Source of the DNA: Brachycybe producta
Taxonomy: Eukaryota > Arthropoda > Diplopoda > Playtdesmida > Andrognathidae
DNA length: 64,000 bases
NCBI GenBank assembly: GCA_036925085.1
Contig: JAUPFP010000002.1
Location: 3,122,550 to 3,186,549, forward strand
Reading direction: 5' to 3'
In this document: piece after piece, positions 62,391-64,000 of the stretch
How positions within the stretch are numbered: the first letter of the stretch is position 1
How the letters are laid out: each line of letters starts with the position of its first letter
Notes under the pieces: model-generated
What the model was told of the DNA's origin: nothing
The model's input: the letters and a program-made list of their open reading frames with translations, nothing else
Database searches by the model: none
Made by a program: the position numbers and the translations under genes

Positions 62391-62940
62391 CTCATGTGTG
62401 TTTATCTGCATACACATGCACACACGTGTGTACATGTGTGTACAAATGCGCACATGTCTGTACATGTGCGTACACATGCGCACAAGTCTGTATATGTGTA
62501 CACATGCACACAAATGTGTACATTTGCATACACATGTAAACAAGTGTGTACATGTGCGTACACATGCGCACAAGTGTGTACATTTGCATACACATGTAAA
62601 CAAGTGTGTACATGTGCATACACATGCGCACAAGTGTGCACATGTGTGTACACATGCACACAAGTGTGTACATGTGCACACACATGCCCACAAGTGTGTA
62701 CATGTGCGTACACATGCGCAAAGTGTGTACATGTGCGTACACATGCGCAAAGTGTATACATGTGTGTATACATGCGCACAAGTGTGTACACATGCATGCC
62801 CATGAGTACATGTGTGTACTGATGCATGCACATATATACACGTGCATAAACATGTGTACTGATGCACGCACATGTGTACATTTGCATACACATGTGCATA
62901 CACATGTGCGCATGTATGTACTTGTGCATACACATGTAAC
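62391..62940. repeat. Alternating purine-pyrimidine minisatellite
   Basis: About 550 bases of ~30-bp units built from GTGTGTACATGTGCG and TACACATGCGCACAA. Purines and pyrimidines alternate almost without break. Open frames on both strands are by-products of the repeat (Cys/His/Thr/Val-rich). Confidence 0.92.
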
Positions 62941-63044
62941 AATGAAAGAAAGTTGGTTATTTGATATGTGAAAGCATATATTAAAGCAATGGAGGTCTAT
63001 AGGGTTCTTTGAATCTCTTGTTCTATGTTATGTTATTATTTTTG

Positions 63045-63586
63045 TACTATTGGGGTAACCCATCATAAATGACAGGAGCAAAATTCACAGGCAATTGTGC
63101 CCAGCATTAGAATTTCTTTCCCTCCGGCCTTTTATGACGGCAGACCAAGTAACAAACCAAGTAGAAATTGATGACGTTCATAAAAGGGCGGAGAAAAAGA
63201 AATTCTATTGCTGGACAACACAGTTGCACGTGATAAACTCTGGTTTAATTTTGCTACTATTATCATCTCCCCTTTTTATATTTGAAAGAGAAAATGAGTT
63301 TTTCATTTTCTCTGGTGTGTGCATGCACGTCATTTTTTCCTTTTTTTACTCCTTCCCTCTCTCTCTTTTTCCCCCTCCACGTTTTTTCTCCCCCTTCTAC
63401 ACTTTCCAACCTTTTCCCTCCTCTCCAATTTAATAACATGGGGTTCTTGGATGGGGAGTGTGCAACATATAGTTGACCTTAAGAAAAAAAGCGGTTCATT
63501 TATTCATTTAAATTTATATAAATTCCGTCATGCTTCAAGGTTTGTACAGCGTTAAACCCACACACACACATACATGCACAGACCTG
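63045..63586 (-). mobile_element. Helitron-like unit, minus strand, degraded end
   Basis: Contains the full interior (CACAGGCAATTGTGCCC, TTCATTTTCTCTGG, pyrimidine-rich tract, GACCTTAAGAAAAA). The hairpin is mutated (CCATCATAAATGACAGG) and CTAG is lost. Confidence 0.6.
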
Positions 63587-63608
63587 GCTTAATATTATAT
63601 ATATAATA

Positions 63609-64000
63609 TCCCAGGTCTGTGTGTGTGGAGTAACACTGTACAAAACCCTTGAAGCACGTCGGAATTTATATAAATTTAAATAAATGAAGAAATGAACAGC
63701 TTTTTTTCTCAAGGTCAAAGTTCTATATGTTGCACCCTTCCCATCCAAGAACCCCATGATATTAAATTGGAGAGGGGAAAAGGTTGGAAAGTGTAGAAGG
63801 GGGTATAGAGAGAAACGTGGAGGGTTGAAAAAAAGTGGGAGGGGTGGCTGAAATTGAAATGAAAGGAGTAAAAAAAATGAACAAACGACGCGCATGAGCA
63901 CACCAGAGAAAATGAAAAGCTCATTTTCTCTTTCAAATATGAAAAGGGGAGGGGATAATAATAGCAAAATTAAACTACAGTTTATCACAGGCAATTGTGC
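63609..64000 (+). mobile_element. Helitron-like unit, runs off the window
   Basis: Starts TCCCAGGTCTGTG after A and follows the same interior to GCAATTGTGC at the last base. The 3' end is outside. Confidence 0.62.

Noticed and set aside
62385..62971. Six overlapping open frames of 120-185 codons rich in Cys, His, Thr
   Set aside because: All arise from the alternating CA/TG minisatellite, which lacks stops in every frame.

Overview
The window looks like AT-rich, transposon-laden intergenic and intronic DNA from a metazoan, most likely an arthropod. The reasons are spliceosomal introns (GT-AG and one GC-AG), a ribosomal protein S15 whose residues read like arthropod versions, and a large mix of metazoan transposon types (CR1/Jockey-, RTE- and I/R1-like non-LTR elements, Ty3/gypsy-type LTR elements, hAT, Mutator-like, TTAA-target and pogo-like DNA elements, Helitron-like elements). 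The species is inferred, not shown. No prokaryotic gene organisation, CRISPR array, rRNA or convincing tRNA gene was seen.

Two host genes are supported. (1) Near the left edge, on the + strand, are the last two coding exons of RPS15 (1521-1755 and 1905-2018). Its 5' coding part is not visible and a reverse-transcriptase fragment sits just upstream. (2) On the - strand a multidrug-resistance-protein type ABC transporter (ABCC, closest in layout to ABCC4/MRP4) runs from 47247 down to its stop codon at 6384. I rebuilt 24 coding exons with matching splice phases, giving about 1,261 residues: TMD1, NBD1 (Walker A split by an intron, LSGGQ, Walker B, H-loop), linker, TMD2 and NBD2. Only the first roughly 20 residues and one short piece just after NBD1 are missing. 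The missing piece falls in the intron that now carries two TTAA-flanked elements in opposite orientation.

The rest is repeats. 1-6.3 kb: RT fragments, RPS15, a solo LTR. 6.4-19.3 kb: 3' half of the transporter with TIR elements and a 2.9-kb pogo-like element holding a broken coding fragment. 19.5-25.6 kb: nested TTAA elements and NBD1 exons. 26-29.3 kb: Helitron-like units, microsatellites and a hAT-like insertion. 29.4-47.2 kb: 5' half of the transporter with solo LTRs, foldback elements and Mutator-like MITEs. 47.4-57.7 kb: a complete, very young LTR element. 57.7-64 kb: more Helitron-like units, a second TTAA element, a hAT-like element and a 550-bp alternating purine-pyrimidine minisatellite.

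The most unusual object is the LTR element at 47384-57675 (686-bp LTRs with one difference seen by eye, 4-bp target duplication ATAC, tRNA-Ala-type primer site). It carries gypsy-like Gag, then an in-frame UGA, then a zinc knuckle plus aspartic protease. It has no recognisable reverse transcriptase, RNase H or integrase. In their place is a 725-codon ORF of unknown function. It therefore appears non-autonomous, yet its LTRs show it moved recently.
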